A stretch of DNA of 39,796 bases from Nitrospira sp. (GTDB lineage: Bacteria; Nitrospirota; Nitrospiria; Nitrospirales; Nitrospiraceae): the NCBI GenBank assembly GCA_020697375.1, contig JAJFBJ010000026.1, positions 1 through 39,796 of the forward strand, in the 5' to 3' direction. A program made the position numbers and the translations under genes. Position 1 is the first letter of the stretch; each line of letters starts with the position of its first letter. Shown in pieces: positions 24,771-33,585 of the stretch. The notes under the pieces are model-generated. The model did no database searches. It was given only the letters and a program-made list of their open reading frames with translations, and had not been told where the DNA came from.

Positions 24771-25856
24771 CTAGTCGGAGAGATACCGAGCCAAAATTCC
24801 CGCGGCGTCCTGAGCGCCGGAAAGTGGCGGCGACTCCTGTAAGATCGGCTGATCGAAGACATGTTGCAAGGCTGGTTGCCATTGCCCGTCGAGAAAGTCA
24901 CGCAGCGAAAGCTCCACGCCGCGTCCGTGCCGGTGCAGATACTCCACCAGCGGCTGCTCATCCGCGAAATTATACCGGCGCACATAGACAACCGGTTTGC
25001 CTAAGGCCACGGCTTCGACGACGGTTGCGTAGCCCGGCTTGGTCAGGATCATATCCGCTGACGCCAGCACCTCCTTGAACGGCGACGTCAGCTCGGCCAG
25101 CGAACACACTCGCGTGAGTCCGTTCGGCACCGGGCCATCGACCAGAAAACGATAGGAGGTCATTTGCTCCATCTGTTCGAAGGGAAACTGCCGCAAGGCA
25201 ATGCCGCCGAAGCCCACGAGCACGATACGGTCGGCATTCTCCGCTCCGATCGCTTGGCGAAGTTTGGCTGTCTGCGGTTCCGCCGGTTCCGCGATCGGCC
25301 CGATATCGACTACGTTTCGGAATGCCTTTACAGTAAGCGCCGGAGCCACCCGCAAAAAGCAGCCGGCCTGCGCATAGGCCTCGCGGATCTGATTCAGCAC
25401 TGCCGCATGTTCGCTCGCCGAGGGATCGACGAATGGTTCCAACACCAGGTCCCACGATAAGGAACACATGCCGATGGTGGGAATGCCGGTGGACGCGCCG
25501 GCTGCGATGGCCAGATGCGAAATATCGGAAAGGACACAAGCCGGACCAGCGGCACGGATGAACTCCGCTTCAGCCTCGACCTTGTTCTTCCAATCGGCAT
25601 GCAGGGTTCGGTGGGCGTCCCAGGTGCCCGCCACATCGATCTTCAGGGGACCGTCCTGGATGCAACCGATATCCTGTTGGGCGGCGAGGAGTTGCCAAGG
25701 AATCGTGAGGCGGGGTGCGAAAAAGGTGGCAGGAACGGTCGTCCGCAGGATGGCGCTGAGGTTAGGCACCAGTCGTCCCAACGCATTCAGCACCGGCGCG
25801 ACTTGCGCGGCATGCCCGTAGCCGTGACCGGAGATGGAACACCAAATCAGCGGCAT
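24771..25856 (-). CDS. Glycosyltransferase-like protein, GT-B fold (MurG/UGT type)
   Basis: A 361-residue protein, probably transferring a sugar from a nucleotide donor. The N-terminus CSISGHGYGHAAQVAPVLNA carries the glycine- and His-rich loop of GT-B enzymes and of the N-terminal domain of arabinokinase-like proteins. The C-terminal half has VLVGFGGI, LASADMILTKPGYATVVEAV and LGKPVVYVRR, the usual donor-site region of MurG/UGT relatives. There is no signal peptide or membrane helix. It stands alone between the sigma operon and the TPR operon, so the acceptor is unknown; a link to the lipopeptide cannot be supported. Confidence 0.75.
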   Translation of the reverse strand: MPLIWCSISGHGYGHAAQVAPVLNALGRLVPNLSAILRTTVPATFFAPRLTIPWQLLAAQQDIGCIQDGPLKIDVAGTWDAHRTLHADWKNKVEAEAEFIRAAGPACVLSDISHLAIAAGASTGIPTIGMCSLSWDLVLEPFVDPSASEHAAVLNQIREAYAQAGCFLRVAPALTVKAFRNVVDIGPIAEPAEPQTAKLRQAIGAENADRIVLVGFGGIALRQFPFEQMEQMTSYRFLVDGPVPNGLTRVCSLAELTSPFKEVLASADMILTKPGYATVVEAVALGKPVVYVRRYNFADEQPLVEYLHRHGRGVELSLRDFLDGQWQPALQHVFDQPILQESPPLSGAQDAAGILARYLSD

Positions 25857-26015
25857 AGACCTATGGTAAAAACGCCCCTGAACATCGTTCTCTGCTTGGA
25901 AACATCCTCACCGGCTATTTCAAATGAGGAGGTGCGAATCTTCTCGCAGGCGGCCTCGTTGGAAGGCCTTCTTAAGCATTCTGAAGGGGCTGTTCGGAAA
26001 AAGTCCATCCGTGGC

Positions 26016-26219
26016 TCAGCTATTCGACGACACGTCGGATTCCAGCGGCGCAATGTTGTATTGGAGCTCCAAGTCGAATTCATCGATCAGTTCATTCACG
26101 GCTTCATAACCCATGTCCGAGCGGACTTCGTTGATCACGAGTTCGATCGCCATGGCGGCGTGCTGGCCATATTGAGTGATCGCGGATTCGATCCGCTGTC
26201 TGGCGGCATCAAGGTTCAT
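26016..26219 (-). CDS. 67-residue small acidic protein
   Basis: The frame is open further upstream to 26315, but the ATG at 26219 has an excellent GGAGGAATT ribosome site, so it begins MNLDAARQRIESAITQYGQH. It is acidic and helical (MAIELVINEVRSDMGYEAVNELIDEFDLELQY), with no family recognised. It is last in a run of four same-strand genes with short gaps (25, 60 and 16 bases), starting at 27853, and is probably co-transcribed with the two TPR proteins. Confidence 0.7.
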   Translation of the reverse strand: MNLDAARQRIESAITQYGQHAAMAIELVINEVRSDMGYEAVNELIDEFDLELQYNIAPLESDVSSNS

Positions 26220-26235
26220 AATTCCTCCAACATAC

Positions 26236-26553
26236 TTAGCCGAGCGTGCGTAACAGTTGTTGCAGTTCCGGAACGAGATCCACCCCGCCATTGGATCGGC
26301 CGGAAGTGGCGGCATCGATACCGGCTTTCAACACAGGCTTTGCTTCTTCCTTCTTACCCAACGACACCAGCGCTCGCCCGAGCGCGAGATGCGACGCGAC
26401 ATGGGTTGGATCCAACTGGGTAGCGACGGTGAGGTGCTCGACGGCCTCCTCGGCGCTGCCGCCTTCCTGCAATATTTTATTTCCCAGACCGTAGCGGCCC
26501 AGAAATCCCTTGGGATTCTTCTCGACCATCTGACGAAAGGCGCTGATATCCAT
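26236..26553 (-). CDS. Small TPR protein
   Basis: 105 residues from the ATG at 26553, chosen for its AAGGAG 5 bases upstream; the frame extends to 26613 without such a site. It contains two to three tetratricopeptide helices (FLGRYGLGNKILQEGGSAEEA, HLTVATQLDPTHVASHLALGRALVSLGKKEEA), a protein-interaction scaffold. The C-terminus LVPELQQLLRTLG is another helix. It sits third in the four-gene operon. Confidence 0.8.
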   Translation of the reverse strand: MDISAFRQMVEKNPKGFLGRYGLGNKILQEGGSAEEAVEHLTVATQLDPTHVASHLALGRALVSLGKKEEAKPVLKAGIDAATSGRSNGGVDLVPELQQLLRTLG

Positions 26554-26613
26554 GAGACTCCTTGTGAAACGTGATCGAGCTGTGAACGTCGCGGATTGTA
26601 CCATCGCCTCCAT

Positions 26614-27399
26614 TCATTCAGCTACGGGTCGTTCGGCGAGGGAGGCGCGGAGCCCCGCCAGACGATCCCGGTCGGCGGTGGCGGGCGCTCTTCCCATTCC
26701 TAATGCCAGGTGATGCATTCGTTCCACGCACCGGATGGCGGCAACCGTATCGTTCCTCTGTTCGTACAGGCCGGCCAGTTCACGCAGGACGGCCGCCTCG
26801 CCGGCCGGGTTGCCGAGCTTGATGAAATGTTCGGAGGCGTTGTTGAGACAACGTTCCGCTTCCAGGGAACGGCCGCTATCCAGAAACATTTTACCCATCT
26901 GGCTATAGGTGCCGGCGAGCCCTTCTTCGTTCCCGACGACCCGATGGGAATCCAGCGCTTCCGTAAACAGCCGAAGGGCGTCATCCCATTGTTGCTGCCG
27001 CGATTCTTCCATCGCCAGATTGTGGTACAGGATGCCGAGCGCGCGATGATCGTTGAGCGGCTTCAGCAGGTCGAGCGCTTCGAGATAGTAGGGCCGGGCT
27101 TTTTCCGGCCGGCCGGCGCCGATGTGCAGATTGCCGAGATTGACCAGCGTATGGGCGATGGCTTGAGGATCCTGCTCGATACGTTGAATGGCCAGCACTT
27201 CCTTGTAGCAGGCGTCCGCCTTGTCGAAGTCGCCGCCGAGGGCGCAGCTGTTGCCGAGATTGCCGAGACTGTTGGACAGCTCGCGCGGATTCCCCGCAAT
27301 CCGATCATCCGCCACGGCCGCTTCCCAGGCGGCTCGGGCTTGGACGAGATCGCCGCGATGAAGAAAAATGCGCGCGCGATGTTTGTCGTTCTCAGCCAT
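26614..27399 (-). CDS. TPR-repeat protein
   Basis: 261 residues made almost wholly of about five TPR units with 40-residue spacing (for example NSLGNLGNSCALGGDFDKAD, TLVNLGNLHIGAGRPEKARP, ILYHNLAMEESRQQQWDDAL, GTYSQMGKMFLDSGRSLEAE and LRELAGLYEQRNDTVAAI). The repeats resemble the TPR_12 kind used in scaffolds and sensor proteins. There is no signal peptide or enzymatic domain. It is second in the operon, 25 bases after the upstream gene. Its partner is unknown; the neighbouring small proteins are candidates. Confidence 0.85.
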   Translation of the reverse strand: MAENDKHRARIFLHRGDLVQARAAWEAAVADDRIAGNPRELSNSLGNLGNSCALGGDFDKADACYKEVLAIQRIEQDPQAIAHTLVNLGNLHIGAGRPEKARPYYLEALDLLKPLNDHRALGILYHNLAMEESRQQQWDDALRLFTEALDSHRVVGNEEGLAGTYSQMGKMFLDSGRSLEAERCLNNASEHFIKLGNPAGEAAVLRELAGLYEQRNDTVAAIRCVERMHHLALGMGRAPATADRDRLAGLRASLAERPVAE

Positions 27400-27424
27400 T
27401 GCTGCAAGCTCTTTTCACCATCCG

Positions 27425-27853
27425 TCAGTCGCCGCCCTTGGGCGTGTCCTTCCTGAACTCCACCACGATCTCATCTTCCTCATCCAGTCCCAGTCCGGCA
27501 CGAAAGGAATCGAGCAATTCAGACACATAGGCGATGTGCCGTTGATCTTTGCCATCCGGAGAGGCGAGATAGGCCTCGGAGAGTTTCAGTCCGGTTTGAA
27601 AATGGCGGGCGATCGTTTCTTCCGTCACCTGCTGCCAGGTGATGTAGATACAGAAGGCCTGGAATGCATGGGCGCTGGGATGCCGAGCGGCGAGCGCAAG
27701 CAATTGCTCGTAAGCTTCCCTTGCCTTGGGTCCGGCGTTGGAGGAAAAGATGTCTTCGAGTTCAACGGCCCGGTCCCAATCGGAACCGAGTTCGGCCTCC
27801 GATTCCTGAAGCGTGTCTTGAGCGGCAAGAGCGGCATCGAATTGCATGGGCAT
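27425..27853 (-). CDS. Helical protein, first gene of the TPR operon
   Basis: 142 residues, acidic, predicted helical and TPR-like in the middle (AREAYEQLLALAARHPSAHA, FQTGLKLSEAYLAS), ending in a charged tail (EDEIVVEFRKDTPKGGD). No confident family is recognised. The start could be ATG 27853 or ATG 27847; the ribosome site is weak for both. It heads the four-gene set. Confidence 0.7.
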   Translation of the reverse strand: MPMQFDAALAAQDTLQESEAELGSDWDRAVELEDIFSSNAGPKAREAYEQLLALAARHPSAHAFQAFCIYITWQQVTEETIARHFQTGLKLSEAYLASPDGKDQRHIAYVSELLDSFRAGLGLDEEDEIVVEFRKDTPKGGD

Positions 27854-27885
27854 TCTTTCGTGAAGCTATGCGGTGAGCATATCCC

Positions 27886-27901
27886 GCTGACTCATGTCAG
27901 C
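27886..27901. promoter_or_regulatory. Inverted repeat, possible operator
   Basis: GCTGAC-TCAT-GTCAGC is a perfect 6-base inverted repeat with a 4-base centre, 32 bases upstream of the TPR operon start on the other strand. It lies in the 347-base gap 27854-28200 between divergent genes, the only other recognisable item there being the promoter at 28108-28136. A regulator-binding role is conjecture. Confidence 0.3.
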
Positions 27902-28107
27902 GAGATGAAACGATCAATGGCTCCAGCATACGTGGGGAACGAAAAGGAGGTCAACAAGGCCGCGCAAGGCAAAGCTTGTGAGAGGAGTGGCTCTTATACG
28001 TCAGCTTCATGACTCGTAGTCGTTTTCGAGGTTGTTCCGCATGCCACAATTCGCACTGGGTGTGTTGATTCATCCAGCGTTCCGCGGCGGTATCGAAGGC
28101 TATGGTC

Positions 28108-28136
28108 TTGAGTCGCAAGCGAGGCGCTTGTACAGT
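28108..28136 (+). promoter_or_regulatory. Putative sigma-70 promoter for the thioredoxin-fold gene
   Basis: TTGAGT at 28108-28113 and TACAGT at 28131-28136 with a 17-base spacer, 64 bases before the ATG at 28201. Four of six bases match in each box, with ideal spacing. Confidence 0.4.
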
Positions 28137-28200
28137 GATGATGATCGAAGCTCGCGCGACCCTTCACCGTCGGTCTTTTCAATGATCTCATGAGGTGAGT

Positions 28201-28776
28201 ATGGCCGTGGAATCCAACATGCTGCCGCTTGGAACGATCGCTCCCCCTTTCGCGCTACGGGATGTCGTGAGCGGGCAGATCTACAAGCTCGACTCATTTG
28301 CCGGCAGGGCCGCCTTGCTGGTTATGTTCCTCTGCCGGCATTGTCCCTATGTCGTGCACGTTCAAGACCACATTGCCAAGCTGGGGCAGGATTACGCGGA
28401 CAGCGGCTTGGGTATCATCGGCATCAGCAGCAATGACCCGGAGCACTATCCCGACGATGCGCCGGAGCGGCTCAAGGAAATGGCCGAGCGCCTCGCGTTT
28501 CGTTTTCCGTTTTGTTTCGATGAAACCCAGGAGGTCGCAAAGGCCTACAAGGCCGCCTGCACGCCGGACTTTTACCTGTTCGACCGGGAACGGCGGCTGG
28601 TCTATCGCGGGCAGCTCGACGACAGCCGTCCCGGCGGCAACAAGTCGGTCACCGGACGGGATCTGCGCGCCGCGATCGAGGCCCTGCTCGCCGGGAAACC
28701 GATTGACCGCAACCAAAAAGCCAGCATCGGTTGCAGCATCAAGTGGAAGCCCGGCCACCAGCCGCCATACGCCTGA
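28201..28776 (+). CDS. Thioredoxin-fold (AhpC/TSA-like) protein
   Basis: 191 residues. The peroxiredoxin/thioredoxin-like start GTIAPPFALRDVVSG leads to VMFLCRHCPYVVHV, with Cys45 and Cys48 as a CxxC redox pair, then GIIGISSNDP, FPFCFDETQEVAKAY, CTPDFYLFDRERRLVYRGQ and a final Cys near the C-terminus. This is the thioredoxin-family group often annotated as redoxin; a thiol-disulfide or peroxide-linked role in the cytoplasm is likely, as no signal peptide is present. The ATG at 28201 with AGGTG 3 bases upstream is preferred over the GTG at 28195. Confidence 0.88.
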   Translation: MAVESNMLPLGTIAPPFALRDVVSGQIYKLDSFAGRAALLVMFLCRHCPYVVHVQDHIAKLGQDYADSGLGIIGISSNDPEHYPDDAPERLKEMAERLAFRFPFCFDETQEVAKAYKAACTPDFYLFDRERRLVYRGQLDDSRPGGNKSVTGRDLRAAIEALLAGKPIDRNQKASIGCSIKWKPGHQPPYA

Positions 28777-28842
28777 CAGAGCCGTTCAGTCACTGGTCTG
28801 ATCAAGCCTCTCCAGCTCTTTCCCGATCCCTAGAGTCGCGTC

Positions 28843-29130
28843 TTACAGTTTCGCGAAGGCCTCGTCGCATTGCCTGGCCATCGAGAAATCCTTCTCAGTC
28901 AGTCCTCCTTGGTCGTGCGTGGTGAGTTTCAGCGTCACCTTGGTAAACCGAATATCGATATCCGGATGGTGCTGGCTTTTCTCCGCGCGCTTGGCGATAC
29001 GGGTGACGAACTGGATGCCATCCAGGAATTCCTTGAACTGGAAGGTTCGCACCAGTGTGTGAGCGCGTTTCGACCACTTCGGGATGGACCTGAGGTACAG
29101 TTGAACGTCTTTGGTCTTGAGGGGTGGCAT
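28843..29130 (-). CDS. Pterin-4a-carbinolamine dehydratase (PCD/DCoH)
   Basis: 95 residues. It dehydrates 4a-hydroxytetrahydrobiopterin formed by aromatic amino-acid hydroxylases. The signature HHPDI at 54-58 carries the catalytic His pair, and THDQGGLTEKDF is the conserved C-terminal motif. The frame is open upstream to 29223, but the ATG at 29130 with AAGGA upstream gives the standard family length. No aromatic hydroxylase is in the window, so it may serve a molybdopterin-linked or other pterin role, as suggested for many lone bacterial copies. It is convergent with the thioredoxin-fold gene. Confidence 0.92.
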   Translation of the reverse strand: MPPLKTKDVQLYLRSIPKWSKRAHTLVRTFQFKEFLDGIQFVTRIAKRAEKSQHHPDIDIRFTKVTLKLTTHDQGGLTEKDFSMARQCDEAFAKL

Positions 29131-29295
29131 AGGTACGGCATCCTTTCTGTGAGGCTTCGCGGACGCAATGATTTCGCGGCAATGCTTTCTCGTGAGCCTA
29201 TAACATCCGCTGCACCATGCCAAGCAGAGAGACGACCGTCCGGCCTTGTTTGCTCAGATCAAGTCCTGACATTGCCGGCAAGCTGCGGCGGCCGC

Positions 29296-29607
29296 CTACA
29301 CCTCCTTCGATTTTCGCGCCGATGGCTTCCAGGAAATCTGCTCGACCGACAACAGCCATTGCGCCTGCGTGATCGCATCCAGCAGAGCGTTCCGTGTCTC
29401 CTCCAGCTTCTTCGACCTGGCGGCGCCGTTCACGAAGCGTTCGGCAGCTTCCATCAACGTCTGGAGCGACTGTCCCATCTCGCTCCGCGCTGCGGCGCTG
29501 GTCGAGCGAGGCCTACGCGCGCTCGCCCGCCTTCTGCGTGGTCCGACATAAGGCTGCGGAGCCGTCGGGTTATCCTTTTCCAATTCGGGTCGTCGCGATC
29601 TCGGCAT
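29296..29607 (-). CDS. 103-residue basic-tailed hypothetical protein
   Basis: The ATG at 29607 is preceded by an excellent GGAGGAAGT. The first 40 residues are rich in Arg, Pro and Ser (GPRRRRASARRPRSTSAAAR), probably disordered and able to bind nucleic acid. Residues 45-90 form one or two amphipathic helices (MGQSLQTLMEAAERFVNGAA, ETRNALLDAITQAQWLL). No family is recognised. Confidence 0.65.
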   Translation of the reverse strand: MPRSRRPELEKDNPTAPQPYVGPRRRRASARRPRSTSAAARSEMGQSLQTLMEAAERFVNGAARSKKLEETRNALLDAITQAQWLLSVEQISWKPSARKSKEV

Positions 29608-29868
29608 ACTTCCTCCGCTATCAATAGGTAGATACTTAGGCCAGGCACAATGTACTCGAATCTCCGACCCATATGCATCGGGATTTGCGCGTACAGCCCG
29701 AAAGGCCTCAACCGCGTCGGAAAAAAGATTGCATGAACCCGTTCACGAGATTGTCTGCATGGTGTTGACAGGATGGGACGGGCGGTTCTAACAGGCGATT
29801 CTTGCAGCTCTGACGCTGTGGGGCTCAACGCATTGCCCGAGCAGCCGCCATCGTGAGCCGCCATCGGG

Positions 29869-29897
29869 CGAAGGGGCGGGTAATGGCCGCCCCTTCG
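29869..29897. terminator. Strong GC-rich hairpin, possible terminator
   Basis: CGAAGGGGCGG and CCGCCCCTTCG pair over 11 bases with a 7-base loop. It lies 89 bases past the end of the haem-peroxidase gene, in the 378-base gap 29608-29985 where no gene is seen. There is no U-tract on either strand, so it is not a standard intrinsic terminator, but it could protect or end the peroxidase transcript. Confidence 0.4.
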
Positions 29898-29985
29898 GAT
29901 TGTCCTGGATTGATTCTAATCTTACTCGAGGCCGGCGGCGCTCTCTATCGGCATGGGATCCTCGCTCGTAGACCCTTGTGCTCTC

Positions 29986-31524
29986 CTACATCGTCGTGAT
30001 GCCGTCGATAGGGCTGATATCGCCGACGAATTGCAGTAAGTCGGTCATGGTGAAAGTCCCTGGAACCTTCGACGGTAAATTCGGTTTCCAGTTCTTGCCC
30101 TTCTGGAGGTAGGATTCCGGATCACCGGCGACCAGGCCTACGAACACCTCTGCGACGATGGTGGCTCCGACGGGACCAAGGCGGGTGCCCTGGCCGCGGA
30201 TCGCCGCTTCCTTGAGTATGTAATACCAGAGAGGCGTATCTTGGTGTAGACCATGGGCCTTGGCTGCTTGTCCATCGCTGCCTGACGCAATCTCCTCGGG
30301 GGAGAGTGGTTCTTTCACCTTCATCGCCGACGCGACCGCCTGGCCGGATGGGAGGCCGAGCATCACGCCGCGTTTGAGGTTGCGGAAAGGGAGACTCCCG
30401 CCGCCGCCGGGAAGAGTATGCAATTGCGGGATGATAAAGGGGTCGATTTTGCGAGACGAATTGAGGAACACGTTCGGAGGTAACGGCTTTTTGAAATCGT
30501 AGAAACGTCGCCAATCGATGATCCAGTTACCGGGCAACAATCGGACAGGCGTCGGCCCGGTGAGTGGATCGGGGGCAAGATCTCCGACGATCCCTCCGGA
30601 CAGGCCGGAAAACTGAAACAGGAGGTCCAGGGTGGCCGGGATGGCCGGCGGAGTAAACACGCGGTTATGGCCGTAGACCTGCCGTACCATGCTATGCCCC
30701 ATGCGATAGGCCGCGGCAGAAAATTCGACCGGCATGTAGGGGACCTTCTTGAAGCGGTAAAACTTCCGCCCCTCGTGGAGAATCTTATCCACGATGCCGG
30801 GTTCGGTCAGTCGTTCGACGAAGTCATGCAAGACCATCCACTCGTAGTGCCATGTCACAATTTGACGCGCTTCAAAAAAGATATCAGCAGGCTGGTTCGG
30901 GCCTTCTACTAAACGATCCACTACTTTGTTGTGGAATTTCAGAAAGGCCAAGTGAGTCTGCGCGACCAGCAGGTTTTCGTCATTGCGATGATCACCGATG
31001 AGAGCGATACCTTCCGGACTGCGCGGCAGATCATTCGGGAGACCGACCGGCACATTTCCCAAGTCCTGAAACCCTTGTATTGTTTTCCCGATCAGGAATT
31101 TCGGCCCCGGTTGGCTATTGGCGTTACGCGCATAAAGATGGGGACTGCCGTCCGGCCCTCGCCCATAGACGGAATCGAGATCCAGACTGGGGGTGCGGAA
31201 GTTCTCGGTGGCCAGTGGGTCCCGGTCCTTTTCACCGATGGATGTGAGATCGAGCGTAATGTCGTGGTCCACGAACTGTCCGAGATAGGTGAAGCCTGCG
31301 GGGACCTCGCTATTGTTCCCCGAGGGGTCTCCGGGGTTCGCGTCCTTCATCGCGTCGGCGAGAGCTTGAAGAGCCGCATCCGACGCCTGGAGGGGCGGCA
31401 ACCCGGGAAACATCCGCCCGAACATGCCAGGATCCTCATGACCGGAGAGGGAGTCCAGGAATGCTTTTGTGGGCTTGCGCCCTGCCTTGCCATGCCCCGG
31501 ATTGATTGGAAGAGTTGTATTCAT
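29986..31524 (-). CDS. Animal-type haem peroxidase (peroxinectin/myeloperoxidase family)
   Basis: A 512-residue haem peroxidase oxidising substrates with hydrogen peroxide. The distal motif LGQFVDHDITLD contains distal His87 and the Asp that in relatives bonds covalently to haem. VEFSAAAYRMGHSMV contains Glu268 and the proximal His277. HNKVVDRL and FEARQIVTWHYEWMVL are typical of the bacterial peroxinectin-like branch. The frame continues upstream to 31584, but the ATG at 31524 has AGGAG 7 bases before it. No secretion signal is visible, although some bacterial relatives are secreted by other routes. It stands alone. Possible roles are peroxide detoxification or oxidative attack on competitors. 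Confidence 0.9.
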   Translation of the reverse strand: MNTTLPINPGHGKAGRKPTKAFLDSLSGHEDPGMFGRMFPGLPPLQASDAALQALADAMKDANPGDPSGNNSEVPAGFTYLGQFVDHDITLDLTSIGEKDRDPLATENFRTPSLDLDSVYGRGPDGSPHLYARNANSQPGPKFLIGKTIQGFQDLGNVPVGLPNDLPRSPEGIALIGDHRNDENLLVAQTHLAFLKFHNKVVDRLVEGPNQPADIFFEARQIVTWHYEWMVLHDFVERLTEPGIVDKILHEGRKFYRFKKVPYMPVEFSAAAYRMGHSMVRQVYGHNRVFTPPAIPATLDLLFQFSGLSGGIVGDLAPDPLTGPTPVRLLPGNWIIDWRRFYDFKKPLPPNVFLNSSRKIDPFIIPQLHTLPGGGGSLPFRNLKRGVMLGLPSGQAVASAMKVKEPLSPEEIASGSDGQAAKAHGLHQDTPLWYYILKEAAIRGQGTRLGPVGATIVAEVFVGLVAGDPESYLQKGKNWKPNLPSKVPGTFTMTDLLQFVGDISPIDGITTM

Positions 31525-32179
31525 AGTGGCTCCTCTTGAGTGAAATGTGATGGATGGATGTGACTCTGACGGCTGATCATTCAAGTCGCAGACAAACGAA
31601 GTCTGCGTTTAGGCAACTTGTCTGGAATTGACACATTGGCATGTGACAAAGAAGGTCCTGACATCAAGGGAAAGCACTGCGGCTACCCCGCAGGGCCATA
31701 CTCGCGGATGTCCACCCATTGGCCCTCATACGGATCATGCTCTATTGGGTCTGGATAGCGCTCGTAAGAGACCGAGTCTTTTTCATGCCGTCTCAGTGCT
31801 TTGGGTTGATGGGAGCAGAGGCTTCACCTCATCACAGTTTGGCGGAGATGCAAAAAACATGCATCGCCAAGCTGCTGTTGGCAGCGAAGCATGGCGTGCG
31901 AAATTACGTAGCGGGCGTTTTTATAAGGAACTCACGGGTTGTCCGATCGGATACAGTTGTATCGAATCGAATACAGCTCGATGACGAGTACGTAAGCAGG
32001 ATTTCGTGAGGGTTTGTGTCAGCAATGGACGCATGTTGCACCACTGAACCAGCAGGCGGTTCGACCTTCTTCATCGGCCGGAAACCGCCGCCGATCGCTT
32101 CAACGATTCAAGGTGTCGAAACAGGTCGTTGATGCGGTTCTTGATTCCCGGTCCAGACCGGCTAAGCTACCGCCGCTGA
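31525..32179. other. Gene-poor interval with two inverted repeats
   Basis: 655 bases without a convincing gene. CGCAGAC-AAACGAA-GTCTGCG at 31587-31607 is a perfect 7-base hairpin 63 bases upstream of the peroxidase start, a possible operator or the terminator of a transcript arriving from the plus strand (TTT follows). GATACA-GT-TGTATC at 31950-31963 is a second short palindrome. Open frames at 31628-31984 and 31719-32009 have no ribosome site and unnatural composition. Confidence 0.4.
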
Positions 32180-33583
32180 TCAAACGGCGACCTTCTTCAA
32201 GTCATCCACCAGAAAATTGAACAGCCGATCTTGTGCGGAGCGATCGCGAGCCCGAAGAATGCTGGAGGGATGGTAGGTCAGCAAAATGCGGGACGAAAAC
32301 GGGCTGCTGTAAAAGCGACCGCGCTGTCGTTCCATGGACACTTGCCCGCCGATGATCGACTGAGCCGCTGTTCTGCCCAGACAGATGACGACCTCCGGCC
32401 GCACCACCTTGAGCTCCGCTTCGAGCCAGGGCCGGCAGGCGACAATCTCAGACGGCCTCGGAGCCTGATGCCGGCGCCGCCGGCCTTCCAACAGGAACCG
32501 GAAATGTTTGACAGCATTGGTCACATAGATCTCAGAACGATCCAGTTGTGCTTCGATCAGCGCTCGATCCAACAACTCACCGGCCGGGCCGACAAAAGGA
32601 ACGCCGGCCAGATCCTCCTGGTCACCGGGCTGTTCGCCGACGAGCATGATGCGCGCTGCGGATGGACCGCGTCCGAAGACTGTCTGGGTCGCGGCCAGGT
32701 GCAGATCGCAACCCCTGCAGGTCGCGGCGGCCTCAGCCAATTCGGGCAACGTGAACGAGGTGGTCATGGGCAGGGAGGCCATGCGCTGGCGGCTTTCCAT
32801 CACGTGCCCCACGCTCGCCCGCACCGCCTGCGACAGCGGGCTGATCAGACGTGATTCCGGCAACCCCTTCCAAAATCGATCCGGCAATTGCGTCTGCATC
32901 GCCGACGGATTGATGCGAGCCGGATTGAACGTGGCGGCGTAATAGGCGCGCCAGACTGCTTCCAGCGCATCGTCGGTCGGCGCATCCCGCTGCGTCACCC
33001 CGGGGCCCATGCGCACTAGCTCACAATCCCAATGGGCCGAGGCCTGCGGGGTCAAGATTGACCATCGCAGGGCGGCAAACCGTTCCACGAAAAACGGAAT
33101 CGCGAGCGGCAGCACCGGATGGTCCGGCTGATGCCAGGCGATGTAATGGTCTCCCGCCTCGTCCACGACTTTACGGAATCGCACGAAGGCCTTCATGTGG
33201 TAGCTGTCGCGTTGCACCTGCCGTTGCATGCTCAGCAGCCTGGCCACCTCACCATCCACCTCGATCGCCAGCAAGCGGGGCTCGGTCGAGGTGAGGCGCC
33301 ACAACACAGAATAGAGCAGGGCCCACTTCGACGCATCACGATGGTAGGCGACGATATTGGCGATCTTGCGAAAGTCGTGAGGGATGAACCGTCCGCGCGC
33401 GGACCCTGGCGGAGGAGCTTCCGGCCTCCCGTCATCGTCGTCGGTAAACAGTCCCGGCAAGGCGGATTGCTCCGCCGTGGTCTCGGTCCAGAGAATGTCG
33501 GAAGGTTTGCGCCGGTTGAGCAATTGTTCGGTCGCGGCTGCCAGCCAGCCATCGGGCGCAGGATAAAATCGAACCTCACGCAT
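32180..33583 (-). CDS. DUF4130 domain fused to UdgX-type uracil-DNA glycosylase
   Basis: 467 residues. Residues about 1-265 are the DUF4130 (TIGR03915-type putative DNA repair) domain: VLWRLTSTEPRLLAIEVDGE, RDSYHMKAFVRFRKV and FFVERFAALRWSILTPQASA. Residues about 275-467 are a family 4-like uracil-DNA glycosylase of the UdgX type: Cys289, Cys292, Cys383 and Cys401 as probable iron-sulfur ligands; GEQPGDQED at 316-324; KHFRFLLEGRRRRHQAP, whose His372 matches the His that in mycobacterial UdgX forms a covalent bond with the deoxyribose after uracil removal; and TYHPSSILR near the end. It should act on uracil in DNA and stay bound. It is encoded 2 bases after the radical-SAM gene, the partner known from many genomes. 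Confidence 0.92.
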   Translation of the reverse strand: MREVRFYPAPDGWLAAATEQLLNRRKPSDILWTETTAEQSALPGLFTDDDDGRPEAPPPGSARGRFIPHDFRKIANIVAYHRDASKWALLYSVLWRLTSTEPRLLAIEVDGEVARLLSMQRQVQRDSYHMKAFVRFRKVVDEAGDHYIAWHQPDHPVLPLAIPFFVERFAALRWSILTPQASAHWDCELVRMGPGVTQRDAPTDDALEAVWRAYYAATFNPARINPSAMQTQLPDRFWKGLPESRLISPLSQAVRASVGHVMESRQRMASLPMTTSFTLPELAEAAATCRGCDLHLAATQTVFGRGPSAARIMLVGEQPGDQEDLAGVPFVGPAGELLDRALIEAQLDRSEIYVTNAVKHFRFLLEGRRRRHQAPRPSEIVACRPWLEAELKVVRPEVVICLGRTAAQSIIGGQVSMERQRGRFYSSPFSSRILLTYHPSSILRARDRSAQDRLFNFLVDDLKKVAV

Positions 33584-33585
33584 GG

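Noticed and set aside
24441..24842. Frames on both strands between the sigma factor and the glycosyltransferase
   Set aside because: They cover the diverged repeat copy and have no ribosome site or protein-like pattern.
24771..25856. Glycosyltransferase as a tailoring enzyme of the lipopeptide
   Set aside because: Separate transcription unit beyond tadA and the sigma operon; no sequence evidence for a link.
29454..29864. Minus-strand frame of 136 codons
   Set aside because: Overlaps the better supported gene at 29296-29607 and continues through Arg-rich nonsense.
31628..32009. Two plus-strand frames of 118 and 96 codons
   Set aside because: No Shine-Dalgarno, odd composition, overlapping each other; treated as non-coding.
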